DNA of 64,000 nt from Sphagnum compactum (Eukaryota > Bryophyta > Sphagnopsida > Sphagnales): assembly GCA_965153455.1 (NCBI GenBank), contig OZ234501.1, positions 6,634,001-6,698,000 on the forward strand, read 5' to 3'. How positions within the stretch are numbered: position 1 is the stretch's first letter; every line of letters starts with the position of its first letter. The position numbers and the translations under genes were made by a program. Below the pieces are notes generated by a model that saw only the letters and a program-made list of their open reading frames with translations, searched no databases and had not been told where the DNA came from. Positions 1 through 11,440 of this stretch are shown here, one piece after another.

Positions 1-27
1 ATCATCTCCTTCATGGACAAATCTCAG

Positions 28-787
28 TTCACTCATGATGCCAGCAGTGGTTGTTGGGGCAGTGGGTTATGCTTATATGTGGTGGAGAGGTTTCCAATGG
101 ACTGATATTATGTACGTCACTCGGAAGCACATGTCAAATGCAGTTGCCACTGTTTCAAAGCAACTTGAGCAGGTGTCAGCTGCTTTACAGGCCACAAAAC
201 GACAGTTGACGGCCAAGCTTGAAGGTGTCTCAAAGTCTCTGAATGACAGTGTTGAAGTGCAAGGATTGATCAAAGCCCAGGTGACTGAAGTTCGGGGAGA
301 AGTGGAACGGGCAACTGTGGAGATTGAGGAAGTTCAGCGGCTTGTTCAGGGGCTGGAAGTCAAGATTGACGAGGTTCAAGGGAAGCAAGATTTTGCAAAT
401 CAAGGCATCATTTTACTCTGCAGGTTTGTTTCATCCCTAGAAATGTTCCGTCAACCTGAGCTGCTTCAGAGTTACCATTCATGGACACCAAATCGAGGTC
501 ATCATGCTGCCTTGGAGCGCTCAGCCTCTACCCCTGGAGCAGCAGCAGCAGCAATCCCAGCAGCGGGTTTGAAGGAGTTGCAGTATTTTTCAGAGACACT
601 TGCAGCAGGTATCATCCCTGCTGCCAGCAGCAGAGATATCCTACCTAGAGATACAGCAATTGCAAACAGCAATAATGGTGGAGTTTTAGGTGTGATGACC
701 AATGGCAATAATACTGATAGTAAGTGCCCACCAAACCTAGGTGTACATCGAGCTTTCTCTTTGGCAAGGCCCTTTGTTAACTCTTGA
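28..787 (+). CDS. DUF1664 family coiled-coil membrane protein, 3' part (5' end outside window)
   Basis: The reading frame is open from the window edge to a stop at 785-787. A likely splice acceptor (tctcag) ends at base 27, so the coding exon probably begins at 28; the first ATG at 35 is internal. The visible part starts with a short hydrophobic segment ending GYAYMWWRGF, then about 90 residues of heptad-like coiled coil (VTRKHMSNAVATVSKQLEQV onward) up to GKQDFANQGI. This order, including the tryptophan pair after the membrane segment and the QD-A-N-G motif before LLCRFV, is what I know of the plant DUF1664 family, whose function is not established. The last ~110 residues are low-complexity (alanine tract, Asn/Gly-rich) with a GLKELQYFSETLAAG stretch. 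Missing are the N-terminal region and earlier exons. Family call is firm; the exon start is inferred. Confidence 0.85.
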
Positions 788-1801
788 TCTTTGTCTAATT
801 TCATAGCAGCAAAATCGCAATCTGTACAATCATCTCAAGGACTTGTGGAAAAGATCTGAGAGAAAAAATGTATATGGGTCATATATTTCTCCTTTGTTAC
901 TGGTTGCATTCTGTAATGTTTTGGCAAAGATTGGATTCCCACAGTGATGTGATAAGAGCACAGCACTACTGTGTCATTGATTTTTCAACTACTACTAAGT
1001 GTTACTTCAAACTTGATGGTGGTTTTGGATCTGCGTTTATGGATAGAGTAAGGAGTCAAGATGTTGATAAATCTACAACAACAGTGTTGATGTCAAGCAG
1101 CCAAACAAACAGCAATTTTCTTCCCCAAAACCAACATTCTCCTCAATTTTTCAATCCTAAAATTGTGAGTCATGTTTTTGTGTCCACAGTTGAAGATGAT
1201 ACATCAAGGGTATATAAAGACTTTCTGTCTTGAGAACAAAAATTTTTGTTTGATCTCTGTTTTTGTTAATAGATTTGCCATACTCTCTCTCTCTCTTTCT
1301 CTTGATGCACAAATTGCATATTTGGTAAACTTTGATGAGGAGGCACTGTACTACTAATTTTACCTACCTACTCTGCAAAGTTGCATATCTATTGCAGGTG
1401 CATCCTCCAATGTGGAAAGGAAATTCTGGTTTCATGTTACAAATGGATTGTAAGTGTGACTACTCTGCAAGTGGTTGCGATATATGTGGTGGGCAGTGTG
1501 AGGAGGGGTTTGGCAGTCAATATCTTTAATAACGTTTCTTTGAAGTGTCTTTTCCATGATCCCCACTGCCCCCATGTGCAGGTGTTGCACCTCCTGTGGT
1601 TGGCCTGCAGCCATGGCAAAAAACCCAAGTTCTCAATTCAATGACAAAACTGTACCAGTGTGGAAGAAGAAAACCACCAATCGACCAACCACTAATCAAG
1701 TGAGCCATATGCATGGTTGCAGTCAAACTCAAGCATTTTGCATACTATAGGGAGAGGGTGCAAAGATACAGGAGTGCATGAGCTGATTCAGGAGTAAGAT
1801 C
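788..1801. other. convergent intergenic region, presumed 3' UTRs
   Basis: This lies between the stops of the DUF1664 gene (+) and the phosphate carrier (-). It is AT-rich with a short CT-rich tract near 1283-1303. The short ORFs here look like no family I know and are probably chance frames in 3' UTR sequence. Confidence 0.6.
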
Positions 1802-3398
1802 TTACAGGCCTACAAAAACCTTGAATGCATCATAGATGCCCCATTGAGCTCCAGTTAGGGTACCAATCATGACAATTCTTAATGGTAAACCTCTTGTGAA
1901 TAGAGCAAGAATGCCAAGATCACTGATTGCCTGCACCCAAAATCATCATTTTGTCCAAATGTCAGAGTAGAATGGAACTACATTTGGGAGAATGTTCAGA
2001 GAGCATTGCTTTGTAGTACATGTGAAAAGGAGTTCAAAAGCTCAGGGGTGGGCACCAAGAATCCAATCCAAATGGATTATATAATATGGTGATAAAGGGA
2101 GAAGCAGTAATAGTAGCTGGTTTTGTGGTGATTTGATTACCTGAGCAATACTTGCACCTTTTTTATTGTTGAGATAGGAAACCAAGTTGTCTGCTGGATG
2201 TGACACAATCGCACAAAGGATGCCTGCAATGTAGCCAGCTGCAAAACTGACTCCCAGTTGCGTATTCTTGGAACACTGCTCCTTTGGAGTGGGTACAACA
2301 TTTGCGTAAAGAGCCTCAACTGTCTTTTCAAAGATAGAAAACTTTGTCATGGTATCTGGGTGGCCCAAAAAAAAAATGCCAACACATCTCATTCAGCAGC
2401 AGCGGCAGTTAAGAGCCAGCCCTGCCCACATGTGTTGTTCCAAAATCATCAACCTCCTCACCCAAATGAACAAAATCCTCTTCATGATCCCATATGCAGC
2501 AAAGTATGGGTCACACAACAAACAAACAAGCACATTTGGAAAGAAATGTCGGAGAAACAACAACTATTAGGAATCTTCTTGATTTGAGAAATACCTAAAA
2601 ACATCAAATCTAAGAGGAGAGACAAAGACAAAGACAAGAAGAAGAAGCTCAGTGAAGGCTGGTGCATAATGAATGAAATGACCTACATGGAATCTGGCGT
2701 CCCCAGAGTGGTACAATCCCCGCATACAAACTGCCAACAAGAATCATCAGATGCAAAAGAGAGGACCTTGAGAGTCTTGTCAAATTTTCCCTTAGCAACA
2801 ACACAAAAGATTTTGGAAAGAAGCTTCATCTTCAAACCATCAACACATGATTTTCAATACCCAGAATTTATATAGGAGCAGAGGAAGAAGAATTGTAAGG
2901 AGGAGGAGGGGAGGAGTGAGTGCAATAATAGTGTGTTGTTAGTTACCCACCCTCCAAAGCCTTCAGCAGCAATGAACTTGGACATGCCGTCGCGGAGACC
3001 TTTGGCATAACCAGGCTTTGTTTGCACACGCACTTTGACAGCTTCAAAAGGGCAAAGTGCAATATCTGCAACAAACTCAGCTGAGGCAGAGCCTGCCAAG
3101 TAGACCAAAGTCTTGTAGTCTGTTGCAAATGGCTCACCTGCCAAATCCGCATAGAACTTCTTGAAAAACTCATACAAGCCAAACTTGCAGGCACCTTGTA
3201 AACTGTAGCCTATCACCGTGGGTCCCCATCCTTTATACAAGCCTTTTGCACCTTGTTCAGCCCATATCATCTTGAAACTTCCGCCTATACTCTTGAATTT
3301 TCCTGGATCAATCTGAGGTACAAACTTAGGTAAAAAAGGAAACAAAAAATACAAAATGCAACATGGTCTAGCAAACCACCTTCAACACAACACATAAT

Positions 3399-3462
<64 letters not shown>

Positions 3463-4159
3463 CCGACTTCATGACCGTCAAGGATCCTTGAATCAAAGCA
3501 GCAAGACATGTTGCAAACCCATGTTGGTATGAATAAGACACATTGCAAAAGCAACCCTAATTCATCACCTGCCAACAAGAGAGAGTTCACAAATGTTCCA
3601 TATGGTTGAGAAATCAGAGAGAGGAGTATATAACATACTGCACCTGCATATTGCACTTGACAACGTCCATGGGTGTCACAAGCGTGTGTGTGATGCCACA
3701 ACTCAAAATGCCACCAACTGTGCAAGCAGCATAGAATTCTGCGGAATACATTGGAATCTTGCCAGGCTCATTAGCTGCAGGAATCATAAACTTCTTGTTG
3801 CCCATTGCTGATGATCCACCACCATCCCAGCTGCTGCTGATGTTCCTACTAAAACTGTTGAATGCTCGCAATCCTTGGAAGAAGAATTGAAATACCCTGT
3901 CAACTGCTGTAGTAGTAGTCGTAGTAGTAGTATACTTGCTTCCTGATCTCAACAGCAACTGATGATGATCATGATGGGCAGGCAACTGCAAATCATGATT
4001 CCTTCTACTATCTGCTGCTCTTGATCTTCCTCCTCCTCCTCCTCCTCCTCCTCCTCTTCTTAACAATGCTGTAACTGCTCTTGGACTGGTGTATAAGAAA
4101 TCTGGCAACAATATTTTTTTCCTATCTGACGCCATGACCATTACTCCTCCTGAGTACAA
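1802..4159 (-). CDS. MPT: mitochondrial phosphate carrier (PHT3/MPT type), five exons
   Basis: Imports inorganic phosphate across the inner mitochondrial membrane for ATP synthesis. Exons in transcript order are 3644-4159, 2951-3312, 2687-2730, 2141-2355 and 1802-1930; all introns are GT-AG and phases match, giving 421 aa. The 44-nt third exon encodes [14 protein letters not shown] and is bridged by split codons on both sides. The three carrier repeats show the motifs PMDVVK, PFEAVK and PADNLVS, and [17 protein letters not shown] and [20 protein letters not shown] are strongly conserved in this family. The C-terminus reads [17 protein letters not shown]. The N-terminal ~125 residues are a basic, Ser-rich presequence carrying a nine-Gly and an eight-Thr tract encoded by trinucleotide repeats. 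Start is uncertain: in-frame ATGs at 4159, 4141 and 4135 (MASDRKK) are all possible; the last would give 413 aa. Confidence 0.95.
3401..3455. repeat. (TC)n microsatellite, 55 bp
   Basis: Uninterrupted TC dinucleotide repeat inside intron 1 (3313-3643) of the phosphate carrier gene, so it reads as GA on the transcribed strand. Confidence 0.98.
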
Positions 4160-6442
4160 TTATGGGTACTGAGCAACAGATGATCACAGATTGAATCCCT
4201 TGTTGCCATATCATAATCAGATCACTGCCTCGATTGGGTACCCAAATTTCTTTGTGAAAAACTACAACTTTTGTGAAGACTTACTTCTTCAAGGCAATGA
4301 ACCCATTGATATAATGTCGTGATGGCATTTGTAACAACACGTCTTGAAATGGCAATGAGATTATTCCAAAACATCTGACATTTGTGAAACCACTTTGAAG
4401 CAAACGATCTCATTTCATTTTCATTGTTGCTCAAGTACACTCTAGAATTTTGTCCAAAAAAATTTTTACTCCAGCATCAAGTTCATTGGGTATACCAATT
4501 ATGCAAAAACCATGAAGTGCAATGCCTTATTATTATTCCTAAATTTGATTACAAAACCTTTTTTCCGGTTTGTCTTATAAAGACAACAAATTAACAACTT
4601 TTGCAAAGCTAAAATTTCCTGGAAGAGACTTTTATTATGAACTTTGAAAAACACCAAAAAGCAGCTAGCTGCCTGTGATGTGGGAAGGAAGGAAGGAAGG
4701 AAGGAAAAGAAACATCATAGGAAGAGTCTTATATTTTTTAGGTAGTGGGATGCTGATTCATGGAAAGATGGTGGGGGCTAATAAGGAGTTTGTGTTTTTG
4801 TAGAGACAGTTGCTGCACCAACAGACACCAATAGGCCTAAAAACTGGGAGTTTGGATTGTCCCTCCTGCTGCTACTACTAGGTACTTCTTCTGCTTGCTG
4901 ACTTCTTGCCAAGACAATCAAGTTTGATATCTGGGTAATTAAGTATTGGGTTAGGAATCAGGATCTCTAGAATAAGAATATATATATATATATATGTTTG
5001 TATATGTAGAATCTTGTTTTTAGAATGTGGAACTTATTCACTCATTCATTCATTCATTTAGATATATATCTATGTTACATGTATGTGACTTATTATTTAT
5101 AGCATTTGTGTTTTTTGTGGATTGAAAAGTAGTAGCAAGATTGCAGAAGAAAAGAACCCCAAAAAATCCATTCAAAATGCTCTCCTCAATAGGTAAAATC
5201 CATGCTCCAGTTTTGCAGTGTTTTTGATTGGGGGGTTATTAGCTCTCTGGTGGTAGGATAATGATCCATTGATGATGAGGATGATGAGGGTGATGGATGA
5301 TGAGCTTGCTTGTTGCTCATGATGCCATGCAAAAAAAATGCTTTACAAGAATCCATCCCTCTCCCCAAAACCCTCCTCACCTTTTTCCAGAGCTTTTTGC
5401 CACTGATGCAGCAGATGACGATATGAAGCTGCCAGTAAGTAAGTATCACCACCACCAACAACAACAACCACCACCACCACCAAACTGATGTAGTTCTAGC
5501 CCCCCATGTTCTCTAGGTCTTCTAAAGAATGATCATTTTGTGTCTCTGAGTTTGTAAAAAAAGGGAATTGTGTTTTGAAGAATTTTGTTTTAGCATTTTC
5601 TTGCTTGCTTGCCTGCTTTGTTGCAGCATAGATTTGTTGTTTTTGTTGCATTTTATTTTTTTGGGTGGGGGATATGCTTGCTTGCTTGCTTGCTTTGTAC
5701 AGCAGCATAGATTAGTTTGTTGTTGCAATTTGGTCGCAGGTTTTGTTTCTTGGGTTTGGGGGAGCTTGTGGATTTTTTTCCAGAAGTCTTTTGAAGTGTT
5801 TGTGCATCTTTCTTTCATTTCTGTTTCATTTCTCGGTTTCAGGTTTTGGACATTGGGGACATTGAGAGTTGAGTTTGTTGAGCTTGTTGACATTTCTGGA
5901 GGGGTTTTTTTTGTGGGGTTTTGTTTTTCTGGAGAGTTTTTCTTTTTGGGTTTTTTGCAGATTTTATATTTGCCATGGTTTGTTTGGATTCTTGCATTCC
6001 TTGCATTAGTATGTGAATAGGAGGAGGAGGAGGCGGAAGAAATTTTCTTTCATCGAGAAAAGTTTCACCCATTTGGTTTGTGGGTTTGTGTTATCAAAGT
6101 TGCGAATTCTTGACAAAGAGAAGCTTGAAAGAGCAAAGAGATTTGGGTGTTTGATTTCTAGTGTCTGTTGCTATTGTTGTTTTGTGATAAGGACCAAATG
6201 GGTGTTGGTCTTGGGGAATAAATAGGTAACATTCTCCACAGACAGATTCAAAGATTGACAGAGAGAGAAAGGAGAATCAAGTTTTGTGGGGTTGTTTGTA
6301 GTAGTTTGGAAGAAGCAATAAGAGCCAAATACCCAAGGAAAAGAATGTTGCACTTTTGGTTTTGGAGCTTTTTTTAATTTTCTTGTGGGTGTTGTTGGTG
6401 TTACATATCAGGAAGGTAGAGAGAAGCAAGCAAGCAGTGAAG
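4160..6442. other. divergent intergenic region, presumed bidirectional promoter area
   Basis: Lies between the starts of the phosphate carrier (-) and the RNase H gene (+). It holds simple repeats: (GGAA)n at about 4683-4708, (TA)n near 4978-4996, (CATT)n near 5043-5058, and a TTG/CTTG-rich stretch at 5580-5960. A polypyrimidine-poor acceptor-like 'catatcag' ends near 6410, so the RNase H gene may have an upstream leader exon or an exon adding a targeting peptide here; I could not define one. No other gene is supported. Confidence 0.5.
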
Positions 6443-8921
6443 ATGAAGAGAAAGAAGACAAGTGTGGAAGCAAAGTGCAAATTCTATGCAGTCAAGAAAG
6501 GTCACAATCCTGGCATCTACACCACATGGGAAGACTGTCGTGCTCAGGTGTGTTTTTTTTTCTCCTCCTCTTCTTCTTCTTCCTTCCTTCCCCCTTCTTG
6601 TCTGTCTGTCTGTCTGTCTTTCATGAAAAGAAGCAACTAACCAAAACCCCTTTCTTTATTATCCCTTTGATTCCTAAACCCTAATTTCATTTCCTCCTTT
6701 TTTTGCACAATTGCCATTGCAAAGTTTGTTCCAGGAAAAATTCTTTGCAGCAGAACTCTGTCTGAATACACCACTTTTACGAAGAATTGAATGAGAGAGA
6801 ATGAATACAAAAGTGTTGTGTGTATGTGGGTATGATTTTTTATAAATACCAGTTTTGCTGAGTTTTGATGAATGTTGGTGGCATGAGCAAAACATATCAG
6901 GTGCTTGGATATCGAGGAAATAGGTACAAGAGCTTTGGATCACAACTGGAAGCTGAACAATACTTGGCAGCTGCAGCAAATTCATCAAAGCAAAAGGCGG
7001 CGGTGGCAATGAAATCAGATGTGCCAAAGAAGATGACAACAGTGAAGAATGGCATGAGCATTGAATCTCCACCAGCAGCAGCAGGCCTGGTGAAAGTGAA
7101 GCGTAATAGCCGACAGCGCTTTCCTTCAAAATCTTCTCCAGAGATTTCATCTTCTTCAACAGCAGCTGTTGGTGGCTCATCTGCGACTGTGAATTCGTCA
7201 AAGCAAACTGTGCTGACATTATTAGATGTGCCAAAGATGAGGATCAAACCACCCAAAAGCCCTAAATCTCCAGTCTTGGTGAAAATGAAGCACAATCAGT
7301 CCCCAACAAAGTCTTCTCTGGAAAAAATTCACTGGTCTTCTTCTTCAACAACTGAATCTCCAAATTGTTCATCAATTACAGTATTCTCTTCATCACCAAC
7401 CCCAGTAAAACTTTGAGTATTTCATGCAGTGGATGGCATGCAGTTCCTCTCTTTGTGACTTAGCACTGCAACATCATCTTTTCACTTTATCTACACTCTT
7501 TGCACCAGGAGTAATTGCATTAGGGTGTGCCATCTTATGGAGTTTGGAATCTGGGGTTGTGCTTGCACAGGAGGATGTTTATCAGGTAGAATACGATGGA
7601 GCTTCCAAAAGAAACCCTGGCAGAGCAGGTGCTGGTGCCTTGGTGCGACATCCTGATGGATCTGTGGTATCAAAATTCTTCCTTTCTCTTTCCACAACAA
7701 AAAAAAATATGGCAGCAGAGGAGAGAAAAAGGTGCGGGGGGGGGGGGGGGTGCCACAGGATTTTATGGCCAATGCATGCAGTCTTTTTCAGTGCCACGGG
7801 TTCATTTTTTTGTCCTACACATCATTGCTCTTCCGTTTGTTCACAGGTGTGTGAGCTGAAGGAAGGATTGGGTATAGCAACCAACAATGTTGCGGAATAT
7901 CGAGCATTCATTTTAGGTCTACGCGGAGCTCTCACAAGAGGTATTTATCGAGTGAGGGTACAGGGAGATTCAAAGCTTGTATGTGAACAGGTAGGTGCCT
8001 GTTTGTCTTTTCCTTTTCCGATATTGATTGACCATGTATTTTTGGTTCTGTCATAGGGTTTAGGGTTTAGGGTTTATCATGGCAGAGTCCTAAATTCTAG
8101 CCTTACACATCATCCTCTTCCAAGTCTCTCTCAGTTTGTGTATTTCTTAGTTCAACTTCTGCAGCTTTAACCCACCTCTTTGAACATTTCTGTAACAAAA
8201 TACAATGCCTTTTTGTTTATTTAATTTCTCACTTCTTTTGGGTCTTTGTAACTTCAATTTTGGATGTAATTGAAGTTCTTTTAGTCTTGTTTCAAAAGCT
8301 TGAACATAGACTTGTTGGACTGTTGTCTGTTGTCACCAGGTACAAGGGAAGTGGAAAATCAACCAACCCACACTTGCAATCTTGTGTAAAGAGGCACAAT
8401 ATTTGATCCAAAATTTCTTGGAATTCTCCATCCGGCATGTTGACAGGGTTCGTAGTTAATGGATCCTCTACCTTGCTTGAAGTCAGCCCTCCCTTCAGTA
8501 ATTGACATCTCCCTTGCATCAGCAATGGACAGTGTTTTATGTACGCTGTAACAGTTACTTTAGCTGCACAACAGGAGGGGGTGGACAAAGGTCAATGATT
8601 GATTGTCAGTTAGGAAATAGCGACTCCGTGGGCTTCGTCCAATGATAACCTTTGGCATGCAAAGCAGATTTGCTGGCCAGCATTCTCTGCTGAGTGCTTT
8701 TGAAGAAGCTCAATTGTTGTGCAGCTAAGGTCTTCTCTTTTTTGGTTTTTGGGTCATGCACTTTGTTGGTGACTTTTTGCTCTGCGCTGTTGTCCTCTTG
8801 TCAGGAAATAAATTCAGCTGCTGATCAACTTGCAAATGAAGCTGTAGCTCTTCCAGGTGCAAATCTGGATCCTTCAGATGTAACTAGATGTAATGCTTGC
8901 ATCTTTCACCAACTTTTTTAG
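6443..8921 (+). CDS. RNase H1-type protein with Cauli_VI (viroplasmin-like) N-terminal domain, six exons
   Basis: Predicted to cleave RNA in RNA:DNA hybrids. Exons 6443-6547, 6901-7404, 7571-7666, 7847-7990, 8340-8447 and 8805-8921 are all joined in phase 0 by GT-AG introns, giving 357 aa. Residues 14-57 form a Cauli_VI hybrid-binding domain (FYAVKKGHNPGIYTTWEDC, then GNRYKSFGSQLEAEQYL), which in RNase H1 proteins binds duplexes. Residues 58-203 are a Ser/Lys/Pro-rich linker. The RNase H fold spans about 204-345 and keeps all four acidic catalytic residues: D212 (YDGAS), E252 (NVAEYRA), D276 (QGDSKLV) and D326 (SAADQLANEA). The exon 2 donor at 7405 is inferred from phase; reading through would stop at 7416 before the nuclease domain. 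An in-frame ATG at 6356 would add a hydrophobic N-terminus. Organelle targeting cannot be judged. The last 22 residues after VALP are not conserved as far as I know, so a later terminal exon is possible. Confidence 0.9.
8054..8076 (+). repeat. interstitial telomere-like TTTAGGG repeats
   Basis: Three consecutive plant-type telomere units in intron 4 of the RNase H gene. A second short, slightly mutated run begins at the gene's stop codon (about 8918-8941). Confidence 0.9.
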
Positions 8922-10587
8922 GGTTTAGGGTTCAGGGTTTATTTTGTAGTAACTTCCAATTCTTTGTAAACAAAGTGGGTGTGTGGACAATGAGAGGAAT
9001 TGGGACAACTGAAAGATCAATTTTGTTTCATGGGTGCTTTTTTGGAATTTCTCAGAGACACCGTTTGTCAGCTTGTGTTCTGGGAGGAGAGCCACCATTT
9101 TGGCAGGCCCTCAGGGGAAGGAAGCCATGGAAAACAAAACCTATGGATCCTTTGATTCTCTTCAGACTTCCCAGTTCCAAGCAGCCTACAAATCTTACTG
9201 TCTGGGATTCCAGTCACGATCTTTGGTTAGGGCCCAGGGAATGAGCCACTATAACTCCACTGTCATGAGAATCCGGCCATTTTTCATGGTTGCAGTTAAG
9301 CCCAGGGTATGTACACTTACCCCAACACAATCATAGACAATGGCATAACCTCGTATCTAGATGCCTGAAAACACAACCTTCAAGGTCCTACTGTTTTTGC
9401 TGTCACTTTAGGGTTTACAGTTTAGTTGTTCTTTTCTGAGCTGAGGTCTATCAATTGTTTCCTCCATTCTTCCTTCTAAGCACTTCTTGTTGCTGTATGT
9501 CTTTTTATCTGTTATCAAACTGTCTATTAGCAAGACATCTCACTTAGCTGGATCATGTTTAAGTCTGTCATGGTTACAGCTTGAGATTTGGTGGATATGT
9601 CTCAATCGTCTTCTGTGAGGCTGATTTTTCACTCTATTGAATGTTTGGATCGGATTGAGCAGATGTATAATAGTCATCAAAACTGGTTTGCAGCAAGACG
9701 GTGCCTTGGCAGTATGGCCATCAGGTAATCAATTCTCTAACTTGCGGAAAAGATGTGTGCAAATGAGACTGAAATGCCCACAAAACTCTGTATATTGTAA
9801 TCATTCTGTCACAGTAAATCCTCAGAGTAGACTGGGCTCTGGTAGTCTGTCTCCTGTTGGTTTTCTGTTCTCTAATTCTTCACCCAAATAAGTTTCTACA
9901 GTGCTGATATATATCTGGTAGGTAGATTCTACTGCATAGAGATCTTGTGCTGTAAACTGTCCTTCTGAAAGTCATATATTTATTCCAGTGCTTTTCTGGT
10001 GGTGGGTATTGCAGGTTGCTATTGTAGGCTATTGGTGCAGCAGAACAAGTTGCAGGTGCGTGTTATGTAATGTCAGCCAGCCAAGCTAAGGTGGATCAGT
10101 AGCACATAATGTCTCTCATAATTGTCTCATCAAACCGTTTGTTTCATCCTGTCACCCACACTTTTCTGTAGCTTCAATAGCTTCTTGTTGAAGATGACTG
10201 GGTTCAGGTACCATTTTTTAGTAGGCCATTACGGTTGCAATAGTATCAGCATTGAGAGATTGAGATATATGTTTTCAGGCACCCAATATTTGGGTCAATA
10301 CACTTTTCCATAGTACCCAAAACTGGGGGGTTCTGTACCTACCTACCCGATTCATCCCCCATCTGAAATAAAGTTCTCTTAAGACAAAGAAACAGGGGCT
10401 GCAATTCTCCAAACAAAATTTGTTATATTGGGTTTGCCCAGATTCCAATTTACACCCACAGTCAGGAGCTGATGAAGGCAGCGGATAGTCATGGCAGCTC
10501 ATCACTGCTATTTGTGATGAAGAAGGTGATGGGTCTTACACTCTCTTAAGGTTCGTTCACACCCAGAGGTAGGCTGGTTAATGTTAG

Positions 10588-10643
10588 AAACCCTAACAGT
10601 TACTTACTAAACCCTAACAGCTACTTTCTAACCCTAACAGCTA
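10588..10643 (+). repeat. short tandem repeat with AACCCTAACAG core
   Basis: Three copies of ACCCTAACAG spaced by about 20 bp with related spacers. The core resembles a telo-box on the opposite strand. Confidence 0.75.
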
Positions 10644-10850
10644 AAGTGTTCTACCATAACTCCTCAGTTGTAATTATCATTTTTATGTTTGGCATCATGT
10701 CCACACCTATAAGTAGTGGTACCACTGCACAGCAAAATACTATCCATACTGTATATACCTTATGTGACAATAACCAAAAGGTACATCATCTTCTTCCCTC
10801 TGATCACTTGCTTTGCTCTGTTTTTACTCACTTCTTCTTCATTCAATGCC

Positions 10851-10970
10851 CTCTCTTGCTTAAGTGTTGATATTTCTTTTCAGTGCTTTTTCTCTTGGCT
10901 CTCTTGCTCAAGTGTTGAATTTTCTTTTCAGTGCTTTCTTCTCTTGGCTCTCTTGCTCAAGTTGTAAAAT
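10851..10970 (+). repeat. tandem repeat, about 48-49 bp period, 2.5 copies
   Basis: The unit begins CTCTCTTGCTCAAGTG and includes TTTCTTTTCAGTGCTTT; two full copies and the start of a third are present with few changes. The chance ORFs running through 10.7-11.4 kb arise from this pyrimidine-rich sequence. Confidence 0.85.
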
Positions 10971-11180
10971 TATGCTCGTCTTTTGTTTATGTGTGCATGC
11001 TTGTCTTTTGTCTTTGGAGTTTGTCTTTTTCTTTGAGTCTTTGTGCTTGTCTTGCTTTGTTCTGTCTTGTGCCTACTTGTTTTTTTATTGTGTCTTGTTT
11101 CTTACATTTTTTGTTTGTGTCTTTTGCCTACTTGTCTTTTATTCGTGTCTTCTTACTTGGTTTTTTTGTTTCAAATTTGT

Positions 11181-11440
11181 TTTGAAGGTGGTTCTTTTTG
11201 GTCACACTATCCCAGCATATATATATGGCACAACATGTTCTTTTGGTCACACACGCCATCCTCGCGATATGTACCATACAACAAGTCACTTTGCTTTGAA
11301 GGTGTTCTTTTCAGACACATGATCAACATGTTCTCGTGGTCACACTATTTTAGCAATATTTTACCACACATTCAATTCACTTTGCTTTGAAGGTGTTCTT
11401 TTCGGACACACTATCCTAGCAATATATACCACACACAATA
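11181..11440 (+). repeat. degenerate tandem repeat, about 95-105 bp period
   Basis: The phrase TTTGAAGGTGTTCTTTT followed by a variant of GGTCACACTAT and a variant of AGCAATATATACCACAC recurs near 11181, 11293 and 11386. Confidence 0.7.

Noticed and set aside
868-1233. 121-aa frame after the DUF1664 stop
   Set aside because: Sits in the presumed 3' UTR, AT-rich, no motif.
10646-11390. Cys/Leu/Phe-rich frames that look like membrane proteins
   Set aside because: Generated by pyrimidine-rich tandem repeats (TTTGTCTT, CTCTTGCTC); three frames are open at once and no real transmembrane family is recognisable.
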